A stretch of DNA of 64,000 nt, taken from Alentia gelatinosa (Eukaryota > Annelida > Polychaeta > Phyllodocida > Polynoidae). A program made the position numbers and the translations under genes. Location: assembly GCA_950022655.1 (NCBI GenBank), contig OX465589.1:32155970-32219969 (forward strand), given 5' to 3'. Positions 1 to 8,567 of this stretch are shown one piece after another (position 1 is the first letter of the stretch; each line of letters starts with the position of its first letter). The notes beneath the pieces were generated by a model. That model searched no databases. It worked only from the letters and a program-made list of their open reading frames with translations, and was not told the origin of the DNA.

Positions 1-1364
1 GCAGGATAATGTGAGACAAACTGGGGCAGGGTGAGACAGAGTCAGGCAGGGTGAGACAGACTCAGGAAGGGTGAGGTGAGACAGAGTCAGGCAGGGTGAG
101 ACAGACTTGGGCAGGGTGATGAGAGACAGACTCAGGCAGGGTATGACAGACTTGGGTAGAGCGACATAGACTTGAGCAGAGTGATGAGAGACAGACTGGG
201 GCAGGGTGAGACAGACTCACACAGGATGAGACAGACTCAGACAGGGTGAGACAGACTCGGGCAGGGTTAGGTAATACAGACTCAGGCAGGGTGAAACAGA
301 CTCGGTCAGGGTGAAGGGAGACAGACAGAGGGAGGGTATAACAGACATGGGCAGTTTCAGGTTAGACAGACTAGGGTAGGTCGAGACAGACTGGGGCAGG
401 GTAAGTTGAGACAGACTGGGACAGGGTGAGAAAGACATGGGCAGGATAATGAGAGACAGACTGGGGCAGGGTTAGACAGAGTCAGGCAGGGTGAGACAGA
501 CTCGGGAAGGGTGAGACAATCTCGGGCAGGGTGATGAGAGACAGACTCAGGGAGGGTATGACAGACTCGAACAGGCCTACTTAATTGGTCGCTAGTTTAT
601 GCAGCGACCTTGATATTGACTGCACTTGTTACTGATAGATTGGCCATCAACCCCTGTCTGTGCTGAGCTCCTCACTTTCAGTCGGATAGATTGACGTGCC
701 GTACCGTACGCAGAATTTAACTCACTGTCACCCAAATTATCATAGCCCAAGACATCTAAGGATGATACGTACCAAATGCGGATATTCACTTCCAGTTAGA
801 ATTCAGCCATGAGACTTTAACACCAGTTAGGGACACATATAACCTACGATCACCTAAAATATGAAGAAAATCGGCCAATTAGATCTAACGATATTCGTGT
901 TTGAATCTGGTTGTATCAAATGCTGCTCTGGTGGCCAGTGTAGGCCTACTTAATTGGTCGCTAGTTTATGCAGCGACCTTGATATTGACTGCACTTGTTA
1001 CTGATAGATTGGCCATCAATCCCTGTCTGTGCTGAGCTCCTCACTCTCAGTCGGATAGATTGACGTGCCGTACCGTACGCAGAATTTAACTGACTGTCGT
1101 CCAAATTATCATAGCCCAAGACATCTGAGGATGATGCGTACCAAATGCGGAAATTCACTTCCCGTTGGAATATGGCCATGAAACTTTAACACCAGTTAGG
1201 GACACATATAACCTACGATCACCTAAAATATGAAGAAATTCGGCCGCTTGGATCTAACGACATTCACGTTTGAATATGGTTGTATCAAATGCTGCTCTGG
1301 TGGCCAGTGTACTGACGCTGGGTGACTATGATAAGAACTAACGTTTTAATTGACAGGTCCTGCC

Positions 1365-1390
1365 ACCTGGTGTATTATGTGAAACCAGGT
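1365..1390. other. 7-bp perfect hairpin in the 221-bp segment
   Basis: ACCTGGT at 1365-1371 pairs exactly with ACCAGGT at 1384-1390 across a 12-base loop. An overlapping alternative, CAGGT with ACCTG across CCTGCC, would compete for the same left arm. The hairpin lies 46 bp upstream of the tRNA-like sequence and recurs at the same offset. In monomer 15 the left arm reads ACCTGCT (near 25984), which breaks one pair. Confidence 0.5.
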
Positions 1391-1442
1391 TCCTCACTAC
1401 ATTCATAACGCCCTTAACATGCCCTCTTCCTGTCAGACTCAG

Positions 1443-1453
1443 TGGTCTAGAGG
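1443..1453 (+). promoter_or_regulatory. candidate Pol III A box
   Basis: TGGTCTAGAGG matches every fixed position of TRGYNNANNNG. It contains the TCTAGA hexamer, which I see once per monomer. The box is intact in the monomers I read except number 8, where three bases are lost from it. Confidence 0.6.
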
Positions 1454-1484
1454 TAGTGTCAGCAAGGGAAACCTATGGTTGAGA

Positions 1485-1493
1485 GTTCAATCC
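1485..1493 (+). promoter_or_regulatory. candidate Pol III B box
   Basis: GTTCAATCC matches GWTCRANNC. It is intact in the monomers I read except 17 and 27, where the first G is A and the box becomes ATTCAATCC. Confidence 0.6.
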
Positions 1494-1510
1494 CCTTCCA
1501 TGCAGAGCGG

Positions 1511-1519
1511 TTTTTTTTT
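1511..1519 (+). terminator. candidate Pol III terminator, T9 (T8 in most copies)
   Basis: A run of nine T begins 18 bp after the B box, where a Pol III terminator belongs. Most monomers have GCGGG followed by T8, and monomers 1, 2, 6, 7, 12, 19, 20, 23 and 29 have GCGG followed by T9: one G/T difference at constant length. Either run would be expected to stop Pol III. The minisatellite of the next monomer starts 12 bp later. Confidence 0.55.
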
Positions 1520-1531
1520 CAAGAGTCATGG

Positions 1532-2334
1532 GTGAGACAGTTAGGCTGGGTGAGACAGACTCAGGCAGAGTGAGACAGACTCAGGCAGGGTGAGACAGAC
1601 TCGGGAAGGGTGAGTTGAGACAGACTCAGGCAGGGTGAGACAGACTCTGGCAGGATGATGAGAGACAGACTCAGGCAGGGTATAAAAGACACGGGCAGGG
1701 CGAGATAGGCTTGGGCAGGGTGATGAGAAACAGACTTGGACAATGTGAGACAGACATGGGCAGGATAATGTGAGACAAACTGGGGCAGGGTGAGACAGAG
1801 TCAGGCAGGGTGAGACAGACTCAGGAAGGGTGAGGTGAGACAGAGTCAGGCAGGGTGAGACAGACTTGGGCAGGGTGATGAGAGACAGACTCAGGCAGGG
1901 TATGACAGACTTGGGTAGAGCGACATAGACTTGAGCAGAGTGATGAGAGACAGACTGGGGCAGGGTGAGACAGACTCACACAGGATGAGACAGACTCAGA
2001 CAGGGTGAGACAGACTCGGGCAGGGTTAGGTAATACAGACTCAGGCAGGGTGAAACAGACTCGGTCAGGGTGAAGGGAGACAGACAGAGGGAGGGTATAA
2101 CAGACATGGGCAGTTTCAGGTTAGACAGACTAGGGTAGGTCGAGACAGACTGGGGCAGGGTAAGTTGAGACAGACTGGGACAGGGTGAGAAAGACATGGG
2201 CAGGATAATGAGAGACAGACTGGGGCAGGGTTAGACAGAGTCAGGCAGGGTGAGACAGACTCGGGAAGGGTGAGACAATCTCGGGCAGGGTGATGAGAGA
2301 CAGACTCAGGGAGGGTATGACAGACTCGGGCAGG
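1532..2334 (+). repeat. minisatellite tract: 37 subrepeats of 20 or 25 bp
   Basis: Reading from 1532 the tract parses without remainder into one 18-bp copy followed by 36 copies: 23 of 20 bp and 13 of 25 bp, total 803 bp. The consensus is GTGAG ACAGA CTCAG GCAGG. The longer form adds one pentamer in front of ACAGA, typically as GTGAT GAGAG. Every length difference is thus a multiple of five. The + strand is rich in A and G and poor in C. The tract ends exactly where block A begins (they share AGG at 2332-2334). The same parse applies to every monomer at the same offsets. It encodes nothing recognisable. Confidence 0.93.
1681..1688 (+). promoter_or_regulatory. TATA-box-like TATAAAAG inside the minisatellite
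   Basis: One degenerate 20-bp subrepeat reads GTATAAAAGACACGGGCAGG and so contains a consensus-quality TATAAAAG. It lies at offset S+149 and is present in the monomers I read. It arises from a subrepeat that elsewhere reads GTATGACAGA or GTATAACAGA, so a chance origin by point mutation is likely. I see no initiator, downstream gene or polyadenylation signal to support a Pol II promoter. Confidence 0.2.
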
Positions 2335-2700
2335 CCTACTTAATTGGTCGCTAGTTTATGCAGCGACCTTGATATTGACTGCACTTGTTACTGATAGATT
2401 GGCCATCAACCCCTGTCTGTGCTGAGCTCCTCACTCTCAGTCGGATAGATTGACGTGCCGTACCGTACGCAGAATTTAACTCACTGTCGCCCAAATTATC
2501 ATAGCCCAAGACATCTAAGGATGATACGTACCAAATGCGGATATTCACTTCCAGTTAGAATTCAGCCATGAGACTTTAACACCAGTTAGGGACACATATA
2601 ACCTACGATCACCTAAAATATGAAGAAAATCGGCCAATTAGATCTAACGATATTCGTGTTTGAATCTGGTTGTATCAAATGCTGCTCTGGTGGCCAGTGT
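2332..2700 (+). repeat. block A, first of two 369-bp direct duplicates
   Basis: The block runs from AGGCCTACTTAATTGG to GGCCAGTGT and is followed directly by block B, which has the same length and both ends in common. A is about 95% identical to B (18 differences counted against the B of monomer 7). Nearly all differences fall in the last 240 bp. It begins with a perfect 7-bp hairpin. I see no terminal inverted repeats, target-site duplication, internal Pol III boxes or poly(A) tail, so a specific transposon class cannot be assigned. The open frame on the minus strand is not convincing as a gene because all six A/B differences inside it change the amino acid. Confidence 0.92.
2346..2368. other. 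7-bp perfect inverted repeat (hairpin) in block A
   Basis: GGTCGCT at 2346-2352 is the exact reverse complement of AGCGACC at 2362-2368, with a 9-base loop. The same hairpin lies in block B at 2715-2737. Both copies are present in almost every monomer, giving about 72 in the window. In block A of monomers 9, 10, 21 and 37 the distal arm is AGCGACT, which turns the outermost pair into a G-T wobble. No role is known to me. Confidence 0.7.
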
Positions 2701-2708
2701 AGGCCTAC
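2699..2708. other. 10-bp palindrome GTAGGCCTAC at the A/B junction
   Basis: The last GT of block A and the first eight bases of block B form a perfect 10-bp palindrome. At the start of block A the preceding bases are GC, so only AGGCCT (or CAGGCCTA without full symmetry) is palindromic there. The palindrome is therefore created by the duplication junction itself. It could be a mark of how the duplication arose, or chance. Confidence 0.5.
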
Positions 2709-3069
2709 TTAATTGGTCGCTAGTTTATGCAGCGACCTTGATATTGACTGCACTTGTTACTGATAGATTGGCCATCAACCCCTGTCTGTGCTGAGCTCCT
2801 CACTCTCAGTCGAATAGATTGATGGGCCTTACCTTACGCAGAATTTAACTGACTGTCGTCCAAATTATCATAGCCCAAGACATCTGAGGATGATGCGTAC
2901 CAAATGCGGAAATTCACTTCCCGTTGGAATATGGCCATGAAACTTTAACACTAGTTAGGGACACATATAACCTACGATCACCTAAAATATGAAGAAAATC
3001 GGCCTCTTGGATCTAACGACATTCACGTTTTAATATGGTTGTATCAAATGCTGCTGTGGTGGCCAGTGT
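2701..3069 (+). repeat. block B, second of two 369-bp direct duplicates
   Basis: This copy follows block A with no spacer and ends in the same GGCCAGTGT. Across the array B exists in two forms. The gaata form, present here, has five substitutions within about 26 bp (GAATAGATTGATGGGCC, then CTTACCTTACG). The ggata form is identical to block A over that stretch. The form therefore alternates between an A-like and a B-specific state, which suggests local conversion from A into B or the reverse loss. It has no EcoRI-type GAATTC, unlike A. Confidence 0.92.
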
Positions 3070-3290
3070 ACTGACGCTGGGTGACTATGATAAGAACTAA
3101 CGTTTTAATTGACAGGTCCTGCCACCTGGTGTATTATGTGAAACCAGGTTCCTCACTACATTCATAACGCCCTTAACATGCCCTCTTCCTGTCAGACTCA
3201 GTGGTCTAGAGGTAGTGTCAGCAAGGGAAACCTATGGTTGAGAGTTCAATCCCCTTCCATGCAGAGCGGTTTTTTTTTCAAGAGTCATGG
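3070..3290 (+). repeat. 221-bp segment joining block B to the next minisatellite
   Basis: This is the only part of the monomer not repeated elsewhere inside it. From left to right it holds about 125 bp with no assigned function except a hairpin near 3124-3149, the tRNA-like sequence at 3195-3267, the T9 run at 3270-3278 and CAAGAGTCATGG leading into the next minisatellite. It varies less between copies than the blocks, with changes concentrated in monomers 8, 15, 17 and 27. Confidence 0.88.
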
Positions 3291-5049
3291 GTGAGACAGT
3301 TAGGCTGGGTGAGACAGACTCAGGCAGAGTGAGACAGACTCAGGCAGGGTGAGACAGACTCGGGAAGGGTGAGTTGAGACAGACTCAGGCAGGGTGAGAC
3401 AGACTCTGGCAGGATGATGAGAGACAGACTCAGGCAGGGTATAAAAGACACGGGCAGGGCGAGATAGGCTTGGGCAGGGTGATGAGAAACAGACTTGGAC
3501 AATGTGAGACAGACATGGGCAGGATAATGTGAGACAAACTGGGGCAGGGTGAGACAGAGTCAGGCAGGGTGAGACAGACTCAGGAAGGGTGAGGTGAGAC
3601 AGAGTCAGGCAGGGTGAGACAGACTTGGGCAGGGTGATGAGAGACAGACTCAGGCAGGGTATGACAGACTTGGGTAGAGCGACATAGACTTGAGCAGAGT
3701 GATGAGAGACAGACTGGGGCAGGGTGAGACAGACTCACACAGGATGAGACAGACTCAGACAGGGTGAGACAGACTCGGGCAGGGTTAGGTAATACAGACT
3801 CAGGCAGGGTGAAACAGACTCGGTCAGGGTGAAGGGAGACAGACAGAGGGAGGGTATAACAGACATGGGCAGTTTCAGGTTAGACAGACTAGGGTAGGTC
3901 GAGACAGACTGGGGCAGGGTAAGTTGAGACAGACTGGGACAGGGTGAGAAAGACATGGGCAGGATAATGAGAGACAGACTGGGGCAGGGTTAGACAGAGT
4001 CAGGCAGGGTGAGACAGACTCGGGAAGGGTGAGACAATCTCGGGCAGGGTGATGAGAGACAGACTCAGGGAGGGTATGACAGACTCGAACAGGCCTACTT
4101 AATTGGTCGCTAGTTTATGCAGCGACCTTGATATTGACTGCACTTGTTACTGATAGATTGGCCATCAACCCCTGTCTGTGCTGAGCTCCTCACTTTCAGT
4201 CGGATAGATTGACGTGCCGTACCGTATGCAGAATTTAACTCACTGTCACCCAAATTATCATAGCCCAAGACATCTAAGGATGATACGTACCAAATGCGGA
4301 TATTCACTTCCAGTTAGAATTCAGCCATGAGACTTTAACACCAGTTAGGGACACATATAACCTACGATCACCTAAAATATGAAGAAAATCGGCCAATTAG
4401 ATCTAACGATATTCGTGTTTGAATCTGGTTGTATCAAATGCTGCTCTGGTGGCCAGTGTAGGCCTACTTAATTGGTCGCTAGTTTATGCAGCGACCTTGA
4501 TATTGACTGCACTTGTTACTGATAGATTGGCCATCAATCCCTGTCTGTGCTGAGCTCCTCACTCTCAGTCGGATAGATTGACGTGCCGTACCGTACGCAG
4601 AATTTAACTGACTGTCGTCCAAATTATCATAGCCCAAGACATCTGAGGATGATGCGTACCAAATGCGGAAATTCACTTCCCGTTGGAATATGGCCATGAA
4701 ACTTTAACACCAGTTAGGGACACATATAACCTACGATCACCTAAAATATGAAGAAAATCGGCCGCTTGGATCTAACGACATTCACGTTTGAATATGGTTG
4801 TATCAAATGCTGCTCTGGTGGCCAGTGTACTGACGCTGGGTGACTATGATAAGAACTAACGTTTTAATTGACAGGTCCTGCCACCTGGTGTATTATGTGA
4901 AACCAGGTTCCTCACTACATTCATAACGCCCTTAACATGCCCTCTTCCTGTCAGACTCAGTGGTCTAGAGGTAGTGTCAGCAAGGGAAACCTATGGTTGA
5001 GAGTTCAATCCCCTTCCATGCAGAGCGGGTTTTTTTTCAAGAGTCATGG
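3291..5049 (+). repeat. satellite monomer 3, class K
   Basis: The unit is 1,759 bp with its tRNA-like sequence at 4954-5026. It has CGAACAGG, CTTTCAG and GTCACCC, and ATCAATCCC with the ggata form in B. B has GAAAATCGG where most class K copies have GAAATTCGG. ACCGTATGC in block A near 4203 is private to this copy. T8. Confidence 0.95.
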
Positions 5050-6808
5050 GTGAGACAGTTAGGCTGGGTGAGACAGACTCAGGCAGAGTGAGACAGACTC
5101 AGGCAGGGTGAGACAGACTCGGGAAGGGTGAGTTGAGACAGACTCAGGCAGGGTGAGACAGACTCTGGCAGGATGATGAGAGACAGACTCAGGCAGGGTA
5201 TAAAAGACACGGGCAGGGCGAGATAGGCTTGGGCAGGGTGATGAGAAACAGACTTGGACAATGTGAGACAGACATGGGCAGGATAATGTGAGACAAACTG
5301 GGGCAGGGTGAGACAGAGTCAGGCAGGGTGAGACAGACTCAGGAAGGGTGAGGTGAGACAGAGTCAGGCAGGGTGAGACAGACTTGGGCAGGGTGATGAG
5401 AGACAGACTCAGGCAGGGTATGACAGACTTGGGTAGAGCGACATAGACTTGAGCAGAGTGATGAGAGACAGACTGGGGCAGGGTGAGACAGACTCACACA
5501 GGATGAGACAGACTCAGACAGGGTGAGACAGACTCGGGCAGGGTTAGGTAATACAGACTCAGGCAGGGTGAAACAGACTCGGTCAGGGTGAAGGGAGACA
5601 GACAGAGGGAGGGTATAACAGACATGGGCAGTTTCAGGTTAGACAGACTAGGGTAGGTCGAGACAGACTGGGGCAGGGTAAGTTGAGACAGACTGGGACA
5701 GGGTGAGAAAGACATGGGCAGGATAATGAGAGACAGACTGGGGCAGGGTTAGACAGAGTCAGGCAGGGTGAGACAGACTCGGGAAGGGTGAGACAATCTC
5801 GGGCAGGGTGATGAGAGACAGACTCAGGGAGGGTATGACAGACTCGAACAGGCCTACTTAATTGGTCGCTAGTTTATGCAGCGACCTTGATATTGACTGC
5901 ACTTGTTACTGATAGATTGGCCATCAACCCCTGTCTGTGCTGAGCTCCTCACTTTCAGTCGGATAGATTGACGTGCCGTACCGTACGCAGAATTTAACTC
6001 ACTGTCACCCAAATTATCATAGCCCAAGACATCTAAGGATGATACGTACCAAATGCGGATATTCACTTCCAGTTAGAATTCAGCCATGAGACTTTAACAC
6101 CAGTTAGGGACACATATAACCTACGATCACCTAAAATATGAAGAAAATCGGCCAATTAGATCTAACGATATTCGTGTTTGAATCTGGTTGTATCAAATGC
6201 TGCTCTGGTGGCCAGTGTAGGCCTACTTAATTGGTCGCTAGTTTATGCAGCGACCTTGATATTGACTGCACTTGTTACTGATAGATTGGCCATCAATCCC
6301 TGTCTGTGCTGAGCTCCTCACTCTCAGTCGGATAGATTGACGTGCCGTACCGTACGCAGAATTTAACTGACTGTCGTCCAAATTATCATAGCCCAAGACA
6401 TCTGAGGATGATGCGTACCAAATGCGGAAATTCACTTCCCGTTGGAATATGGCCATGAAACTTTAACACCAGTTAGGGACACATATAACCTACGATCACC
6501 TAAAATATGAAGAAATTCGGCCGCTTGGATCTAACGACATTCACGTTTGAATATGGTTGTATCAAATGCTGCTCTGGTGGCCAGTGTACTGACGCTGGGT
6601 GACTATGATAAGAACTAACGTTTTAATTGACAGGTCCTGCCACCTGGTGTATTATGTGAAACCAGGTTCCTCACTACATTCATAACGCCCTTAACATGCC
6701 CTCTTCCTGTCAGACTCAGTGGTCTAGAGGTAGTGTCAGCAAGGGAAACCTATGGTTGAGAGTTCAATCCCCTTCCATGCAGAGCGGGTTTTTTTTCAAG
6801 AGTCATGG
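5050..6808 (+). repeat. satellite monomer 4, class K
   Basis: A typical class K unit of 1,759 bp: CGAACAGG, CTTTCAG, GTCACCC, ATCAATCCC, ggata form and GAAATTCGG in B. The tRNA-like sequence is at 6713-6785. T8. Confidence 0.95.
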
Positions 6809-8567
6809 GTGAGACAGTTAGGCTGGGTGAGACAGACTCAGGCAGAGTGAGACAGACTCAGGCAGGGTGAGACAGACTCGGGAAGGGTGAGTTGAGACAG
6901 ACTCAGGCAGGGTGAGACAGACTCTGGCAGGATGATGAGAGACAGACTCAGGCAGGGTATAAAAGACACGGGCAGGGCGAGATAGGCTTGGGCAGGGTGA
7001 TGAGAAACAGACTTGGACAATGTGAGACAGACATGGGCAGGATAATGTGAGACAAACTGGGGCAGGGTGAGACAGAGTCAGGCAGGGTGAGACAGACTCA
7101 GGAAGGGTGAGGTGAGACAGAGTCAGGCAGGGTGAGACAGACTTGGGCAGGGTGATGAGAGACAGACTCAGGCAGGGTATGACAGACTTGGGTAGAGCGA
7201 CATAGACTTGAGCAGAGTGATGAGAGACAGACTGGGGCAGGGTGAGACAGACTCACACAGGATGAGACAGACTCAGACAGGGTGAGACAGACTCGGGCAG
7301 GGTTAGGTAATACAGACTCAGGCAGGGTGAAACAGACTCGGTCAGGGTGAAGGGAGACAGACAGGGGGAGGGTATAACAGACATGGGCAGTTTCAGGTTA
7401 GACAGACTAGGGTAGGTCGAGACAGACTGGGGCAGGGTAAGTTGAGACAGACTGGGACAGGGTGAGAAAGACATGGGCAGGATAATGAGAGACAGACTGG
7501 GGCAGGGTTAGACAGAGTCAGGCAGGGTGAGACAGACTCGGGAAGGGTGAGACAATCTCGGGCAGGGTGATGAGAGACAGACTCAGGGAGGGTATGACAG
7601 ACTCGGGCAGGCCTACTTAATTGGTCGCTAGTTTATGCAGCGACCTTGAAATTGACTGCAATTGTTACTGATAGATTGGCCATCAACCCCTGTCTGTGCT
7701 GACCTCCTCACTCTCAGTCGGATAGATTGACGTGCCGTACCGTACGCAGAATTTAACTCACTGTCGCCCAAATTATCATAGCCCAAGACATCTAAGGATG
7801 ATACGTACCAAATGCGGATATTCACTTCCAGTTAGAATTCAGCCATGAGACTTTAACACCAGTTAGGGACACATATAACCTACGATCACCTAAAATATGA
7901 AGAAAATCGGCCAATTAGATCTAACGATATTCGTGTTTGAATCTGGTTGTAACAAATGCTGCTCTGGTGGCCAGTGTAGGCCTACTTAATTGGTCGCTAG
8001 TTTATGCAGCGACCTTGATATTGACTGCACTTGTTACTGATAGATTGGCCATCAACCCCTGTCTGTGCTGAGCTCCTCACTCTCAGTCGAATAGATTGAT
8101 GGGCCTTACCTTACGCAGAATTTAACTGACTGTCGTCCAAATTATCATAGCCCAAGACATCTGAGGATGATGCGTACCAAATGCGGAAATTCACTTCCCG
8201 TTGGAATATGGCCATGAAACTTTAACACCAGTTAGGGACACATATAACCTACGATCACCTAAAATATGAAGAAAATCGGCCGCTTGGATCTAACGACATT
8301 CACGTTTGAATATGGTTGTATCAAATGCTGCTCTGGTGGCCAGTGTACTGACGCTGGGTGACTATGATAAGAACTAACGTTTTAATTGACAGGTCCTGCC
8401 ACCTGGTGTATTATGTGAAACCAGGTTCCTCACTACATTCATAACGCCCTTAACATGCCCTCTTCCTGTCAGACTCAGTGGTCTAGAGGTAGTGTCAGCA
8501 AGGGAAACCTATGGTTGAGAGTTCAATCCCCTTCCATGCAGAGCGGGTTTTTTTTCAAGAGTCATGG
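6809..8567 (+). repeat. satellite monomer 5, class N
   Basis: The unit is 1,759 bp. The minisatellite carries GACAGGGGGAGG near 7361. Block A has TTGAAATTG, CAATTG and TTGTAAC, plus a private GCTGACCTCC near 7700. B is the gaata form. The tRNA-like sequence is at 8472-8544. T8. Confidence 0.95.

Larger units (their letters stand above)
1436..1508 (+). pseudogene. tRNA-like sequence (tRNA-derived, Pol III-type), one per monomer
   Basis: TGGTCTAGAGG at 1443-1453 fits the RNA polymerase III A-box consensus TRGYNNANNNG, and GTTCAATCC at 1485-1493 fits the B-box consensus GWTCRANNC. They are 42 bp apart, close to the spacing in a tRNA. The A-box region resembles the D-arm of eukaryotic glutamate tRNAs. 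The T-arm pairs at four of five positions (GAGAG with CCCTT). The acceptor stem pairs at only two of seven positions and I find no normal anticodon arm, so a working tRNA is unlikely. A decayed tRNA gene or the head of a tRNA-derived SINE fits better. The T run just downstream completes a Pol III layout. Whether it is transcribed is unknown. Confidence 0.6.
1..1531 (+). repeat. satellite monomer 1 (partial, left edge), class K
   Basis: The monomer lacks its first 228 bp because the window starts inside the minisatellite. The minisatellite remainder is 1-572, block A 573-941, block B 942-1310, 221-bp segment 1311-1531, with the tRNA-like sequence at 1436-1508. It ends its minisatellite in CGAACAGG, has CTTTCAG and GTCACCC in A, ATCAATCCC and the ggata form in B, GAAATTCGG in B, and a T9 run. 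It matches monomer 19. Confidence 0.95.
1532..3290 (+). repeat. satellite monomer 2 (reference copy), class R
   Basis: This complete 1,759-bp unit is used as the reference for the internal parts. The tRNA-like sequence is at 3195-3267 and the T run is T9. Block B is the gaata form and carries a rare set of substitutions: CACTAGTT near 2950, TTTTAATATGG near 3030 and GCTGTGGTGG near 3054. The same three occur together only in monomer 20, so these two units share a recent ancestor. CCTCTTGG near 3003 is private to this copy. Confidence 0.97.

Noticed and set aside
217..438. Minus-strand open frames of 60-74 codons in the minisatellite, repeated in every monomer, rich in Ser, Leu and Pro.
   Set aside because: They are the translation of a 20/25-bp repeat whose period is not a multiple of three, so the frame is open only by chance lack of stops. 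Copies differ by amino-acid changes without sign of constraint, and no start context or family similarity is seen.
961..1179. Minus-strand open frames of 65 and 72 codons in blocks A and B, with a faint resemblance to the start of discoidin-type domains.
   Set aside because: All six nucleotide differences between A and B in this frame (monomer 7) change the amino acid. The class D deletion shifts the frame in four units and the gaata form puts stop codons into B. That is the behaviour of non-coding sequence, and the resemblance is too weak to claim.
1436..1508. A functional tRNA gene (glutamate-like).
   Set aside because: Only two of seven acceptor pairs form, no standard anticodon arm is visible and D-arm pairing is poor. 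Only the promoter boxes and most of the T-arm are preserved.
1532..2334. CRISPR array, from the regular short repeats.
   Set aside because: The repeats abut without unique spacers, lengths are 20 and 25 bp with heavy degeneracy, and there are no cas genes; the context is eukaryotic satellite.
1532..2334. Canonical G-quadruplex motifs in the G-rich tract.
   Set aside because: G runs of three or four are mostly separated by more than seven bases, so the standard four-run pattern is not met. R-loops remain possible.
1532..2334. Dense CAGAC words that could be read as SMAD-binding elements.
   Set aside because: CAGAC is part of the repeat consensus, so its density follows from the repetition and is no evidence of regulation.
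2584..2593. Telomere-like TTAGGG and GGGTTAG words in the blocks and minisatellite.
   Set aside because: They occur singly and not in tandem, as expected by chance in this composition.
2332..3069. Blocks A and B as a MITE or other DNA transposon.
   Set aside because: The ends (AGGCCTACTT and GGCCAGTGT) are not inverted repeats of each other and no target-site duplication flanks the pair. Direct tandem duplication explains them.
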